From Rhizobium sp. NXC24 (GTDB lineage: Bacteria > Pseudomonadota > Alphaproteobacteria > Rhizobiales > Rhizobiaceae), in the NCBI RefSeq assembly GCF_002944315.1, contig NZ_CP024311.1:1712501-1776500 (forward strand): 64,000 bases of DNA, in the 5' to 3' direction. Positions within the stretch are counted from its first letter, which is position 1, and every line of letters starts with the position of its first letter. The translations under genes were made by a program, and so were the position numbers. Below the pieces are notes generated by a model. That model saw nothing but the letters and a program-made list of their open reading frames with translations, ran no database searches and was not told the origin of the DNA. Shown here piece by piece: positions 47,565 to 58,352 of this stretch.

Positions 47565-47593
47565 GCCGCTCCGGCTTCCGGGGCGGCTTTTTT
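47565..47593 (+). terminator. terminator of popZ
   Basis: GCCGCTCCGG and CCGGGGCGGC form a 10-bp stem (one wobble) with loop CTT and six T residues. It separates popZ from valS. Confidence 0.92.
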
Positions 47594-47659
47594 ATTGACT
47601 TGCCCGCGACCATCCTATTTACAACCCGCATCACCGAACCCTCCAGATCCGGTCCCCAA

Positions 47660-50503
47660 ATGCTCGACAAGACCTATGATTCCGCCGCCGTCGAACCGAA
47701 GATCGCCCAGAAATGGGATGAGGCCGACGCCTTTCGCGCTGGTGCGAACGCCAAGCCCGGCGCGGAAAGCTTCACCATCGTCATCCCGCCGCCGAATGTC
47801 ACCGGTTCGCTGCACATGGGCCATGCGCTGAACAACACGCTGCAGGACATTATGGTGCGGTTCGAGCGCATGCGCGGCAAGGATGTGCTCTGGCAGCCGG
47901 GCATGGACCATGCCGGCATTGCCACGCAGATGGTTGTCGAACGCCAGTTGATGGAGAGGCAGCAGCCCGGCCGCCGCGACATGGGTCGTGACGCCTTCAT
48001 CGAAAAAGTCTGGGAATGGAAGGCGGAATCGGGCGGCCTGATCTTCAACCAGTTGAAGCGCCTGGGCGCTTCCTGCGATTGGTCGCGCGAACGCTTCACA
48101 ATGGACGAGGGCCTGTCCAAGGCTGTTCTCGAAGTCTTCGTCACGCTCTACAAGGAAGGACTGATCTATCGCGACAAGCGGCTGGTCAACTGGGATCCAA
48201 AAATGCTGACGGCGATTTCGGATATCGAAGTCGAGCAGCATGAGGTCAACGGCCATCTCTGGCATCTGCGCTATCCGCTCGAAGAAGGCGTCACCTATCA
48301 ACATCCGATCGCTTTCGATGAAAGTGGCAAGCCGACGGAATGGGAAACGCGCGACTATCTCGTTGTCGCCACCACCCGCCCGGAGACCATGCTCGGCGAT
48401 ACCGGCGTCGCCGTTCATCCGAGTGACGAGCGCTACAAGGCGATCGTCGGCAAGCATGTTATCCTGCCGATCGTCGGCCGGCGCATTCCGATCGTTGCCG
48501 ACGAATATCCGGATCCGACCGCGGGTACCGGCGCCGTCAAGATGACGCCGGCGCATGATTTTAACGACTTCGACGTCGGCCGGCGTCGCGGCCTGCGCGT
48601 CGTCAATATCCTGACAGCCGATGCCCATATCACCATCAAGGATAACGAGGATTTCCTCGAAGGTGTCGACAATCCGGCGGCGTTGCATGGCGCCTGGGAT
48701 GAGCTTGAGGGTAAGGATCGTTTCGAAGCCCGCAAGATCATCGTCCGCATCTTCGAAGAGGCTGGTCTGCTCGATAAGATCGAGCCGCACAAGCATACCA
48801 TCCCGCATGGTGACCGTGGTGGTGTGCCGATCGAACCGCGCTTGACCGAACAATGGTATGTCGATGCCAAGACGCTTGCCGAACCGGCAATCGCCTCCGT
48901 TCGCGAAGGCCGCACCAAGCTCGTTCCGAAGAGCTGGGACAAGACCTATTACGACTGGATGGAGAACATCCAGCCCTGGTGCATTTCCCGACAGCTCTGG
49001 TGGGGCCACCAGATCCCGGCATGGTATGGTCCGGACGGTCAGGTCTTCGTCGAGAAGACGGAAGAAGAGGCGCTGCAGGCCGCCATCCAGCATTATCTTT
49101 CGCATGAAGGGCCGATGAAGGCCTATGTCGAGGACTTGCTGGAAAACTTCAGGCCGGGCGAAATCCTGACGCGTGACGAAGACGTGCTCGATACCTGGTT
49201 CTCCTCGGCGCTCTGGCCGTTCTCGACGCTCGGCTGGCCGGATGAGACGCCGGAACTGGAGCGCTACTATCCGACCAATGTGCTGGTCACCGGCTTCGAC
49301 ATCATCTTCTTCTGGGTTGCCCGCATGATGATGATGGGCCTGCATTTCATGCAGGACGAAAACGGCGAGCCCGTCGAGCCTTTCCACACGGTCTATGTTC
49401 ACGCCCTAGTGCGCGATAAGAACGGGCAGAAGATGTCGAAGTCCAAGGGCAACGTCATCGATCCGCTCGAACTGATCGACCAGTACGGCGCCGATTCCCT
49501 GCGCTTTACGCTGGCGATCATGGCGGCGCAGGGTCGCGACGTGAAGCTCGATCCGGCCCGCATCGCCGGCTACCGTAATTTCGGCACCAAGCTTTGGAAC
49601 GCTACGCGCTTTGCCGAGATGAACGGCGCGAAGAGTGATCCGCATTTTGTCCCGGAAGCAGCCGAACTCACTGTCAACCGCTGGATCCTGACGGAGCTTG
49701 CCCGCACTGAGCGTGATGTTACCGAAGCGTTGGAGGCCTATCGTTTCAATGATGCCGCCGGCTCGCTCTATCGCTTCATCTGGAACCAGTTCTGCGACTG
49801 GTATCTCGAACTCTTGAAGCCCGTGTTCAGCGGTGACGACGAGAACGCCAAGGCGGAGGCGCAATCCTGCGCCGCCTACGTTCTGGAAGAGACCTATAAG
49901 CTGCTGCATCCCTTCATGCCCTTCATGACCGAAGAGCTGTGGGCGCATACGGCAGGCGAGGGCAGGGAACGCCATGGCCTGATCTGCCATGCGGACTGGC
50001 CGGCGCCCTCCTATGCCGACGATGTCGCTGCCGATGAGATCAACTGGTTGATCGATCTCGTCTCAGGTTTGCGCTCCGTACGCTCGGAAATGAACGTGCC
50101 GCCGGCCGCCACCGCGCCGCTGGTGCTCGTCGGCGCCAACAGCCTGACGCGCGAACGCCTGTTCCGCCATGACGCGGCGATCAAGCGGCTGGCGCGTGTC
50201 GAGAAGATTTCGCTCTCCGACACCGCGCCGAAGGGTGCGGCGCAGATCATCGTCGGCGAAGCGACAGCCTGCCTGCCGCTCGGTAACCTCATCGACCTCG
50301 CTGCCGAAAAGGCGCGTCTCGAAAAGGGGATCGCCAAAAACGAACAGGAAATGGCCCGCATCGTCGGCAAGCTCTCGAACGAGAAGTTCGTCGCCAATGC
50401 TAACCCGGATGTCGTCGCCGCCGAGCGCGAGCGCTTGGGCGAACTCGAAGGCCAACTTTCGAGCCTCAAGGTTGCGCTTGACCGGGTCAGCGAAGCCGGC
50501 TGA
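47660..50503 (+). CDS. valS: valyl-tRNA synthetase
   Basis: The 947-residue class I enzyme charges tRNA-Val. Visible are PPPNVTGSLHMGHALNN with HMGH, the editing (CP1) domain with TTRPETMLGDTGVAVHP, the second active-site motif GQKMSKSKGNVIDP, a helical anticodon domain and a C-terminal coiled coil after residue ~880 (LEKGIAKNEQEMARIVGKL). The start MLDKTYDSAAVEPKIA is used; the longer frame adds 20 non-family residues. The length is normal. Confidence 0.97.
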   Translation: MLDKTYDSAAVEPKIAQKWDEADAFRAGANAKPGAESFTIVIPPPNVTGSLHMGHALNNTLQDIMVRFERMRGKDVLWQPGMDHAGIATQMVVERQLMERQQPGRRDMGRDAFIEKVWEWKAESGGLIFNQLKRLGASCDWSRERFTMDEGLSKAVLEVFVTLYKEGLIYRDKRLVNWDPKMLTAISDIEVEQHEVNGHLWHLRYPLEEGVTYQHPIAFDESGKPTEWETRDYLVVATTRPETMLGDTGVAVHPSDERYKAIVGKHVILPIVGRRIPIVADEYPDPTAGTGAVKMTPAHDFNDFDVGRRRGLRVVNILTADAHITIKDNEDFLEGVDNPAALHGAWDELEGKDRFEARKIIVRIFEEAGLLDKIEPHKHTIPHGDRGGVPIEPRLTEQWYVDAKTLAEPAIASVREGRTKLVPKSWDKTYYDWMENIQPWCISRQLWWGHQIPAWYGPDGQVFVEKTEEEALQAAIQHYLSHEGPMKAYVEDLLENFRPGEILTRDEDVLDTWFSSALWPFSTLGWPDETPELERYYPTNVLVTGFDIIFFWVARMMMMGLHFMQDENGEPVEPFHTVYVHALVRDKNGQKMSKSKGNVIDPLELIDQYGADSLRFTLAIMAAQGRDVKLDPARIAGYRNFGTKLWNATRFAEMNGAKSDPHFVPEAAELTVNRWILTELARTERDVTEALEAYRFNDAAGSLYRFIWNQFCDWYLELLKPVFSGDDENAKAEAQSCAAYVLEETYKLLHPFMPFMTEELWAHTAGEGRERHGLICHADWPAPSYADDVAADEINWLIDLVSGLRSVRSEMNVPPAATAPLVLVGANSLTRERLFRHDAAIKRLARVEKISLSDTAPKGAAQIIVGEATACLPLGNLIDLAAEKARLEKGIAKNEQEMARIVGKLSNEKFVANANPDVVAAERERLGELEGQLSSLKVALDRVSEAG

Positions 50504-50526
50504 AGAAGCTGTAACAATCTGAATGT

Positions 50527-50559
50527 AAGGGTACGCAGCGAAGGCAGCGTGCCCTTTTT
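50527..50559 (+). terminator. terminator of valS
   Basis: AAGGGTACGC and GCGTGCCCTT form a 10-bp stem (one wobble) followed by TTTTT. Confidence 0.9.
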
Positions 50560-50914
50560 CTTTGCGCGGCTGATTCGATGGCAAGCGTCAGAAAAATGTG
50601 TCGCTTTTCAAGACACTCCAGCTTCGCACAGGCAAGAAAGGTTACCCCTAAATTGGTAGGGTTTATTGAAAAGCCGGACTGTTGTCAGATTGTAACAGAA
50701 TTGTTGCAGTGTGGAATGAAAATCTAACCGGGGCCCATTATAGAGATTAGAGAAGCAAAAAATGCCTAAACTTGGCTATGATTGGGCGTGCAGATCACTT
50801 TCTTACGTAAGTCAATCAATATCTCACAACATTGTGGATTGCCGGCGCCGCATTGCCAATTCGGGTGATCGTCGCAACAATCGGATTAATGAATACGAAA
50901 TCGGGGGAGACACA
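50560..50914. other. 355-base region upstream of the FadL-type gene
   Basis: No gene was recognised. An in-frame ATG at 50762 would extend the FadL-type protein by 51 residues, but those are Arg/Asn-rich with no signal peptide, so this is probably leader. The AT-rich stretch at 50640-50760 is the likely promoter. Confidence 0.5.
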
Positions 50915-52168
50915 ATGGCATTTCGTATTGCGCTGAGGGGCGCATTTGCATTCATTATCGGCTCGTCATTCGCCAGCGCCGCTTTTGCGGGCGGGCTTGA
51001 TCGCGCCGGCTACGATATTGACTTACTTTTCGATAAGGGACGTTACGTTTTCGAGTCCGGCGTGACCTATGTGATGCCCGACCGTAAGCTGAAGAATGCA
51101 AAGGACATCGATCCGACCGATGGCAACCTCAATGGCCGTCCGCATTCGGTCGATGCCGGCGAGAATTTTGCGGTGCCTTATATCGGCTTCAAGATCGGCA
51201 TTACCGATGACATCGACTGCATGGCCGATTACTCCGAGCCGTTCGGCGCACACACCAATCCGGGTCTGAACTGGGCCGGCGCCAACAATGAAATCGAGAC
51301 CAAGGTGCGTACGCACAATTATGCGGCGACCTGCTCTTACAAGTTCGATGCGGGTCCGGGTCAGCTACGCCTGATCGGCGGCGGTTTCTATCAGGAAGTC
51401 AGCGGCTACAAGTCCCGTCTGGTCTCCGTCGTTCCCGCTCCGTTTTCCGCCGTCTATGACGGTGTCGGCTCGCTGGATGTCGACGGTCATGGCTGGGGCT
51501 GGCGCGCCGGTCTTGCCTATGAGATCCCCGAATATGCCCTCCGTACCAGCCTCGTTTACAACAGCCGGGTCAAATACGATAACCTCAAGGGCACCGTCGA
51601 TCTGACGGAACTGCCGCCGGTCCGCGCGTTCTTCGGCAAAGCCACGTCCGTCTTCGGTTCGGCCGATGCACCGGACTCCTTGGAATGGAAGGTGCAGAGC
51701 GGCATCGCGCCGGACTGGCTGGCCTTCGGTTCGGTCAAGTGGACCAACTGGAGCGTTCTGCAGAGCATCGCGCTTTGCCCGACCTCCACGCGTGGCATAT
51801 CCTGCCATACGGGCGGCGCGACCGAGCTCACCTCGCTCGATCTGCTTTACCAGGATGGCTGGACGGTCACCGGCGGCATTGGTCATAAGTTCAATGACCA
51901 ATGGAGCGGCGCGCTCAGCTTGAGCTGGGATCGCGGCACAAGCCAGGGTTATGGCTTGAGCTCGGATACTTGGACGCTCGGTGCTGGTCTTTCCTACAAG
52001 CCGACCGAACATGTCGAGTTCACCTTCGCCGGCGCGCTGGGCCTGCTGACCAGCGGCAAATCCGGCACCATCACCTCCAACGGCATCACCTACGGCAATG
52101 ACGCGACCTACAGCTACGGCAATGATCTCGTCGCGGCATTGTCGACGTCGATGAAGGTTAGATTCTAA
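50915..52168 (+). CDS. FadL/OmpP1-type outer-membrane transporter
   Basis: The 417-residue product begins with a signal peptide (MAFRIALRGAFAFIIGSSFA, cleaved near AFA) and then GGLDRAGYDIDLLFDKG, where FadL proteins have the hatch segment. The rest is beta-strand-rich and ends in a phenylalanine (STSMKVRF), the barrel sorting signal. The FadL family takes long-chain fatty acids or other hydrophobic compounds across the outer membrane. GGGGGAG precedes the ATG. It is a single gene with its own terminator. Confidence 0.9.
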   Translation: MAFRIALRGAFAFIIGSSFASAAFAGGLDRAGYDIDLLFDKGRYVFESGVTYVMPDRKLKNAKDIDPTDGNLNGRPHSVDAGENFAVPYIGFKIGITDDIDCMADYSEPFGAHTNPGLNWAGANNEIETKVRTHNYAATCSYKFDAGPGQLRLIGGGFYQEVSGYKSRLVSVVPAPFSAVYDGVGSLDVDGHGWGWRAGLAYEIPEYALRTSLVYNSRVKYDNLKGTVDLTELPPVRAFFGKATSVFGSADAPDSLEWKVQSGIAPDWLAFGSVKWTNWSVLQSIALCPTSTRGISCHTGGATELTSLDLLYQDGWTVTGGIGHKFNDQWSGALSLSWDRGTSQGYGLSSDTWTLGAGLSYKPTEHVEFTFAGALGLLTSGKSGTITSNGITYGNDATYSYGNDLVAALSTSMKVRF

Positions 52169-52231
52169 GCATAAATCATTGAACTGAAGCAGCTTTCGAG
52201 GTCTCGTCCTCGCCGCTTCAAGCGATTCCCG

Positions 52232-52264
52232 CGCCGCGAGCCCTTTTTGGTCTCGCGGCGTTTT
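52232..52264 (+). terminator. terminator of the FadL-type gene
   Basis: CGCCGCGAG (52232-52240) and CTCGCGGCG (52252-52260) form a perfect 9-bp stem followed by TTTT. Confidence 0.9.
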
Positions 52265-52874
52265 AATTCCAAGTTTGGCGCCAAGCCGTTTTCAGATCCG
52301 ACCGGCAAAACCGTCTCACCTAGCGTTTCGTGGTTAACGAAACCTCAAGATCGGCAAACTCTTTGTGACGAATCAGCAACACTTTATTTCAACAGATTAC
52401 GGGCGTGTATCCGGCGCCCAATTTGTCCATTTCCCGCCACAAATGGGGAGCAGCGATTATACGGGCACAGGGGAAGGCCTTAGTAGAAAGTGCGTAAACG
52501 GTTGATGGGTCAGTTTACACTTCGGAAAAAAGAGCAATTCGGGATCGGAACGGTGACGTTCACGACGCAGCCGGAAACGCATTATTTCCCGAAGGAATCA
52601 TACACCCGTTCGATCGTAAATCTCTCTCTTTGGACAGCGAAGCGGCGGGCTGTTTCAAGGGCGACATGTGACCGCGTCAGCGTGGATGCTCGTTTGGACA
52701 TAATTTCAGACTACGCTCGGAAATGTGGCGAACGGCGTTGGGCTGGTGTCCTGCAGACCTCCTCAAAAGGGGATCTCGCTGGTTTGCGCGCCGGTAGGGA
52801 ATACATTCGCAGGCCTTACGGTGCAGATGGGATCACCGTAGCGGATGCGAATGGAGCGAAAGAAATCGACTGTT
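52265..52874. other. 610-base region upstream of exoR
   Basis: No gene is supported here. A 130-codon open frame at 52490-52882 overlaps the exoR start and has no family likeness or good binding site. The region should carry the exoR promoter, which in Sinorhizobium is under ChvI feedback control; no site could be named. Confidence 0.5.
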
Positions 52875-53678
52875 ATGTTTAAGTCCGAGTTCATATCAGC
52901 GAGAATGATGATGCTCAGCCTGTCGCTTGCCACCTCTGTGGCACTCGCAGGCCAAGCCCTGGCATTCGATATCAATGCGGGTGTCACAAAGGAATCGGGG
53001 CCCTTCGATCTCTTCAAATTCGGCTTCCGGGCCTACAAGAATGGCCAGAAGGAAGAGGCGGTCGAAGCCTATCGTTACGCCGCCGAGAAGGGGCACACTG
53101 GCTCGCGTTGGGCGCTGGCCAATATGTATGCCGACGGCGATGGCGTGACCCAGGACGATTTCGAAGCCTTCAAGATCTATAGCGAGATCGCCCAGCAGGG
53201 TGTAGAGCCCGGCTCCGAAGATACCGGCTTCTTCATCAACGCACTGCTTGCGCTCGCCAATTACTACAAGACCGGCATTGCAAACAGCCCGGTCAAGGTC
53301 GACCTCAATCAGGCGCGCCAGCTCTATTTCCAGGTCGCATCGACCTTCGGCGTTCCCGAGGCGCAGTTTCAGCTCGCGCAGATGATGCTGGCAGGTGAGG
53401 GCGGCTCGGCCAATGTGCAGCAGGCCAAGAAGTGGCTGAACCAGGCCCGTAAGAGCGGCCATCCCGGCGCAATGTCCGTCTTTGGCAATATTCTCTTCCA
53501 GGAAGGCCAGTCAGTGCGCGGCCTCGCCTTCATGACGGCGGCGCTCGAAAAGTGCAAGCCGAAGGATTGTCCATGGATGCAAGACCTGCAGGAGCAGGCC
53601 TTCTCGATAGCCAGCGAAGACGACCGTCGCGTCGCCGTTTCCATGGCGCATCAACTGGACGTCGCCGGCGCCGAATAA
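52875..53678 (+). CDS. exoR: periplasmic exopolysaccharide regulator ExoR
   Basis: The 267-residue product begins MFKSEFISARMMMLSLSLAT with a signal peptide cleaved near LAF, followed by Sel1-like repeats: EEAVEAYRYAAEKGHTGSRW, NLARQLYF-type units and AKKWLNQARKSGHPGAMSVF. Length and content match Sinorhizobium ExoR (268 residues), the periplasmic inhibitor of the ExoS sensor kinase; loss of ExoR raises succinoglycan and lowers motility. The start at 52875 is set by the family N-terminus; an in-frame ATG ten codons earlier exists. It is convergent with xth. Confidence 0.94.
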   Translation: MFKSEFISARMMMLSLSLATSVALAGQALAFDINAGVTKESGPFDLFKFGFRAYKNGQKEEAVEAYRYAAEKGHTGSRWALANMYADGDGVTQDDFEAFKIYSEIAQQGVEPGSEDTGFFINALLALANYYKTGIANSPVKVDLNQARQLYFQVASTFGVPEAQFQLAQMMLAGEGGSANVQQAKKWLNQARKSGHPGAMSVFGNILFQEGQSVRGLAFMTAALEKCKPKDCPWMQDLQEQAFSIASEDDRRVAVSMAHQLDVAGAE

Positions 53679-53687
53679 TCCCCGATC

Positions 53688-54480
<793 letters not shown>

Positions 54481-54609
54481 AAGGGACGGCTCCTCTGCTT
54501 CGGTTTTTCTTTTATCCGCAGCAAACGACCTTGGCCACCCGTCCAAATGAAAACCGGCCGTAAGCAACAGCTTCCGACCGGCAATCAATCTGTGGAAAAA
54601 TCAGCAGAG

Positions 54610-54942
54610 TCAGATCGAAAAACTCGTGCCGCAGCCGCAGCTTGCGACCGCATTCGGATTCTTGATCTGAAAGGACTGACCGAGCAGATTATCGACGAAA
54701 TCGATCTCGGAGCCGGCCATATAGACCAGCGACAATTGGTCGATCAGTACCGTAGCGTTGCCCTTTTCGACAACGATATCATCTTCTTGCGGTCCGTCGG
54801 CAAGATCGAATTTGTAGGAGAAGCCGGAGCAGCCGCCGCCTTCGACGGCGACGCGAAGCGCTCGCTTGCCGGTTTCGGCGCTGACGATGGCGGCGATTCG
54901 CTTTGCCGCTGCATCCGATAGGGTTACACTCGTCTCAGTCAT
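54610..54942 (-). CDS. erpA: iron-sulfur cluster insertion protein ErpA
   Basis: The 110-residue A-type carrier has the three cluster cysteines: GGGCSGFSYKF and the terminal SCGCGTSF. The start VTLSDAAAKRIAAIV is typical. It moves Fe-S clusters to target enzymes. It is divergent from dgt, an order kept in many rhizobia. Confidence 0.95.
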   Translation of the reverse strand: MTETSVTLSDAAAKRIAAIVSAETGKRALRVAVEGGGCSGFSYKFDLADGPQEDDIVVEKGNATVLIDQLSLVYMAGSEIDFVDNLLGQSFQIKNPNAVASCGCGTSFSI

Positions 54943-55257
54943 GCCTTCCTCCTGCCGGGGTCAAGATCCGGAGAGAACCAATGAGCCGTCCGCCTTTCAA
55001 ACGGCTGATATCCATAGCCTTTATCATGAAAGTGCGGCCGTTGACAGCTATGGTTTCATGGTTGAGCCATGTGCCATTTTGCTGTTTTTCTTTGGTATAG
55101 GTATGAAGGCCGTGAAGCGGCGTCAATGGGCCAGAGCATCCCGCGTTTGAATGGCATCATCAAAATGCGGAGAAGATGCTCTGGATTGGAAGGAATGGGG
55201 CGACTTTCACGCGTTCAATCGAAAGCGCGGGCGCTCTAACGCCGGAATGGATGGATA
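54943..55257. other. divergent promoter region of erpA and dgt
   Basis: These 315 bases show no supported gene; they should contain promoters for both directions. No regulator site was recognised. Confidence 0.5.
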
Positions 55258-56475
55258 ATGACGATCGACAGGCATGCATTGGGTTTCGGTTATGGTGAGC
55301 GGGCTATCTATGCGACCGATCCCCGGGAATCGCGTGGACGGCTTTATGAAGAGGGATCGAGCCCGACGCGCTCCGATTTCCAACGCGACCGCGATCGCAT
55401 CGTGCATACCACCGCTTTCCGACGGCTGAAGCACAAGACGCAGGTTTTTATCGCGCAGGATGGCGATCACTATCGTACGCGCCTGACGCACACGATCGAG
55501 GTGGCGCAGATCGCCCGCGCCTTGGCGCGCGCCCTGAAGCTCGACGAGGATCTTGCCGAAGGCGTGGCGCTCGTCCACGATTTCGGCCACACCCCCTTCG
55601 GCCACACCGGTGAAGACGCGCTGCATGAGGTGCTGCTGCCCTATGGCGGCTTCGATCACAACGCGCAATCGCTGCGCATTGTGACGAAGCTCGAGCGGCG
55701 TTATGCCGAATTCGATGGTTTGAATCTCACCTGGGAAACGTTGGAGGGGCTGGTCAAGCACAACGGTCCGCTGCTGACATCAGATGGCAAGGGCACGCGC
55801 GGCCCCGTGCCGCAGCCGATCCTCGACTATTGCGAAATCCACGATCTGGAGATTGCGACCTTTGCGAGCCTTGAGGCGCAGGTGGCGGCAATCGCTGACG
55901 ACATCGCTTACAATACCCATGACATCGATGACGGCCTGCGCTCCGGCTATCTGAATTTCGAGATGCTGGAGGAGATTCCATTTCTTTCGGCGCTGATGGC
56001 CGAGGTGAGGGCGCTTTATCCGCATCTGGAGCCGAGTCGCTTCACGCATGAGATTATGCGCCGGCAGATCACCCGCATGGTGGAGGATGTGATCTCCGTT
56101 GCGCAAAAAGCGCTGGGCGAGATCAGGCCGAGCAACGTTGCCGATATCCGCGCTGCTGGCCGCATCATCGCCACCTTCTCTCCGGAAATGGCCGAGACGG
56201 ACAAGCAGATCAAGCAGATGCTCTTCAAACGTATCTACCGCCATCCGGATATTATGCGCATCCGCGCCGGCGCAGCACAGATCGTCACCGATCTGTTCCG
56301 CGCCTATATGGACAATCCCCAGGAGATGCAGAGCCATTATTGGGTCGACCATATCGCCGGCCTCGCCGTTGCCGCCAAGGCTCGCCATGTCGGCGACTAT
56401 CTAGCGGGGATGACCGATACCTACGCCATCAGCGCCCACAGGCGTTTGTTTGACCAGACTCCCGATTTGCGATAG
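55258..56475 (+). CDS. dgt: dGTP triphosphohydrolase-like HD protein
   Basis: The 405-residue HD-superfamily enzyme has [50 protein letters not shown] (HD metal pair) and [18 protein letters not shown], the dNTPase pattern. It splits dGTP or other dNTPs to nucleoside and triphosphate and so limits dNTP pools. The family is called dgt-like type 2. It leads the conserved run dgt-argS-SPOR-nagZ-scpAB. Confidence 0.95.
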   Translation: MTIDRHALGFGYGERAIYATDPRESRGRLYEEGSSPTRSDFQRDRDRIVHTTAFRRLKHKTQVFIAQDGDHYRTRLTHTIEVAQIARALARALKLDEDLAEGVALVHDFGHTPFGHTGEDALHEVLLPYGGFDHNAQSLRIVTKLERRYAEFDGLNLTWETLEGLVKHNGPLLTSDGKGTRGPVPQPILDYCEIHDLEIATFASLEAQVAAIADDIAYNTHDIDDGLRSGYLNFEMLEEIPFLSALMAEVRALYPHLEPSRFTHEIMRRQITRMVEDVISVAQKALGEIRPSNVADIRAAGRIIATFSPEMAETDKQIKQMLFKRIYRHPDIMRIRAGAAQIVTDLFRAYMDNPQEMQSHYWVDHIAGLAVAAKARHVGDYLAGMTDTYAISAHRRLFDQTPDLR

Positions 56476-56529
56476 GCAGCGGCGGCGTCGGGCCGACAGG
56501 GCCCGCCCAAGCTATGCGTGGACACTATG

Positions 56530-58290
56530 ATGAACCTTTTCACCGATTTCGAAGTCAGAATTAAGAACGCTCTTGAACAAATTGATATTGTGAAGGAAAA
56601 GCGATCCGAACTCGACTTTGGACGCATCGGCGTGGAGCCGCCGCGAGATCCCAGCCACGGCGATGTCGCCACCAATGCGGCCATGGTGCTGTCGAAGCCG
56701 CTCGGCACCAATCCCCGCGCGCTCGCTGAGATCATCATCGGCAAGCTGAAGGAAGATGCCGATGTTGCCGAGGTTTCGGTGGCTGGCCCCGGCTTCATCA
56801 ATATTCGCCTTTCGGTTGGCTATTGGCAGCGCCTGCTGGCGACGATGATCTCCGAAGGCCAAAAATTCGGACGCTCGACCCTTGGTGCAGGCCAGAAAGT
56901 CAACGTCGAATATGTCTCCGCCAATCCGACGGGGCCGATGCATGTCGGCCATTGCCGCGGCGCCGTCGTCGGCGATGCACTGGCGAATCTGCTCGGTTTT
57001 GCCGGCTATGACGTTACCAAGGAATATTACATCAACGACGCCGGCTCGCAGATCGATGTGCTGGCGCGGTCGGTCTTCCTCCGTTACCGCGAGGCGCTTG
57101 GCGAGCAGGTCGGCGACATCCCGGCCGGTCTCTATCCCGGCGACTATCTCGTTCCGGTCGGTGAGGCACTGGCGAAGGAATTCGGCACCAAGCTGCGTGG
57201 CATGCCGGAAGATCAATGGCTGCCGATTATCAAGGAACGCGCCATCGACGCGATGATGGCGATGATCCGTGCCGATCTGGAAGCGTTGAACGTCCATCAT
57301 GACGTCTTCTTCTCCGAGCGGACGCTGCATGCCAATGGTGCCGCCCTGATCCGTACCGCGATCAACGACCTGACCTTCAAGGGATACGTCTACAAGGGCG
57401 CGCTGCCGCCGCCGAAGGGACAGTTGCCGGAAGATTGGGAAGATCGTGAGCAGACCCTGTTCCGTTCGACGGAAGTGGGTGACGACATCGACCGTCCGCT
57501 GATCAAGTCGGATGGCTCCTATACCTATTTCGCCGCCGACGTCGCCTACTTCAAGAACAAGTTCGACCGAGGCTTCAACGAGATGATCTATATTCTCGGC
57601 GCCGACCATGGCGGCTACGTCAAGCGGCTGGAAGCCGTGGCGCGTGGTGTTTCGGACGGTCAGGCGAAACTGACGGTGCTGCTGTGCCAGCTCGTCAAGT
57701 TGTTCCGTAATGGCGAGCCGGTGAAGATGTCGAAGCGCTCTGGCGACTTCGTCACGCTGCGCGACGTGGTCGAAGAAGTCGGCCGCGATTCTGTACGCTT
57801 CATGATGCTGTACCGGAAGAATTCCGAACCTCTGGACTTCGACTTCGCCAAGGTGACCGAGCAGTCCAAGGACAATCCTGTCTTCTACGTGCAATACGCA
57901 CATGCGCGCTGCATGTCGGTTTTCCGGCAGGCCAAGGAAGCCTTCCCCGATCTCGATATTGCCTCGCTCGATCTGGCAAAAGCGGTCAGCGGCGCGATCT
58001 CCGATCCGACCGAATTACAGCTCATCGCAAAGATTGCGGAATTCCCGCGAATCATTGAGGCTGCAGCCCAGTCGCAGGAGCCTCACCGCATCGCTTTTTA
58101 TCTTTACGATCTGGCAAGTTCCTTCCATGGACATTGGAATAAAGGTAAAGATTTACCTGAATTACGATTTGTTAACGATAAGAACCGAGAATTAAGCATT
58201 GCCAGACTTGGGCTGGTGCACGCTGTCGCGTCGGTTTTGAAGTCAGGTCTTGGTATAACCGGGACCGCAGCACCGGATGAAATGCGATAA
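56530..58290 (+). CDS. argS: arginyl-tRNA synthetase
   Basis: The 586-residue class I enzyme has [20 protein letters not shown] with [20 protein letters not shown] and a [12 protein letters not shown] loop, then an anticodon domain ending with [19 protein letters not shown]. The start [17 protein letters not shown] follows the family; the frame also has GTG 56518 and another ATG three bases earlier. It lies 54 bases after dgt. The 3' end (58080-58230) is locally AT-rich, but the frame is intact. Confidence 0.96.
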   Translation: MNLFTDFEVRIKNALEQIDIVKEKRSELDFGRIGVEPPRDPSHGDVATNAAMVLSKPLGTNPRALAEIIIGKLKEDADVAEVSVAGPGFINIRLSVGYWQRLLATMISEGQKFGRSTLGAGQKVNVEYVSANPTGPMHVGHCRGAVVGDALANLLGFAGYDVTKEYYINDAGSQIDVLARSVFLRYREALGEQVGDIPAGLYPGDYLVPVGEALAKEFGTKLRGMPEDQWLPIIKERAIDAMMAMIRADLEALNVHHDVFFSERTLHANGAALIRTAINDLTFKGYVYKGALPPPKGQLPEDWEDREQTLFRSTEVGDDIDRPLIKSDGSYTYFAADVAYFKNKFDRGFNEMIYILGADHGGYVKRLEAVARGVSDGQAKLTVLLCQLVKLFRNGEPVKMSKRSGDFVTLRDVVEEVGRDSVRFMMLYRKNSEPLDFDFAKVTEQSKDNPVFYVQYAHARCMSVFRQAKEAFPDLDIASLDLAKAVSGAISDPTELQLIAKIAEFPRIIEAAAQSQEPHRIAFYLYDLASSFHGHWNKGKDLPELRFVNDKNRELSIARLGLVHAVASVLKSGLGITGTAAPDEMR

Positions 58291-58352
58291 ACGTCACCAT
58301 TTACCCACATTGCGCTGGCATTTATCTGTAGCGTTTGCGAGTGGATTGGGTG

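Noticed and set aside
47615..49402. 595-codon minus-strand frame
   Set aside because: Antisense to valS; no domains.
52490..52882. 130-codon frame before exoR
   Set aside because: Overlaps the exoR start, has no recognisable protein character and lies in the expected regulatory region.
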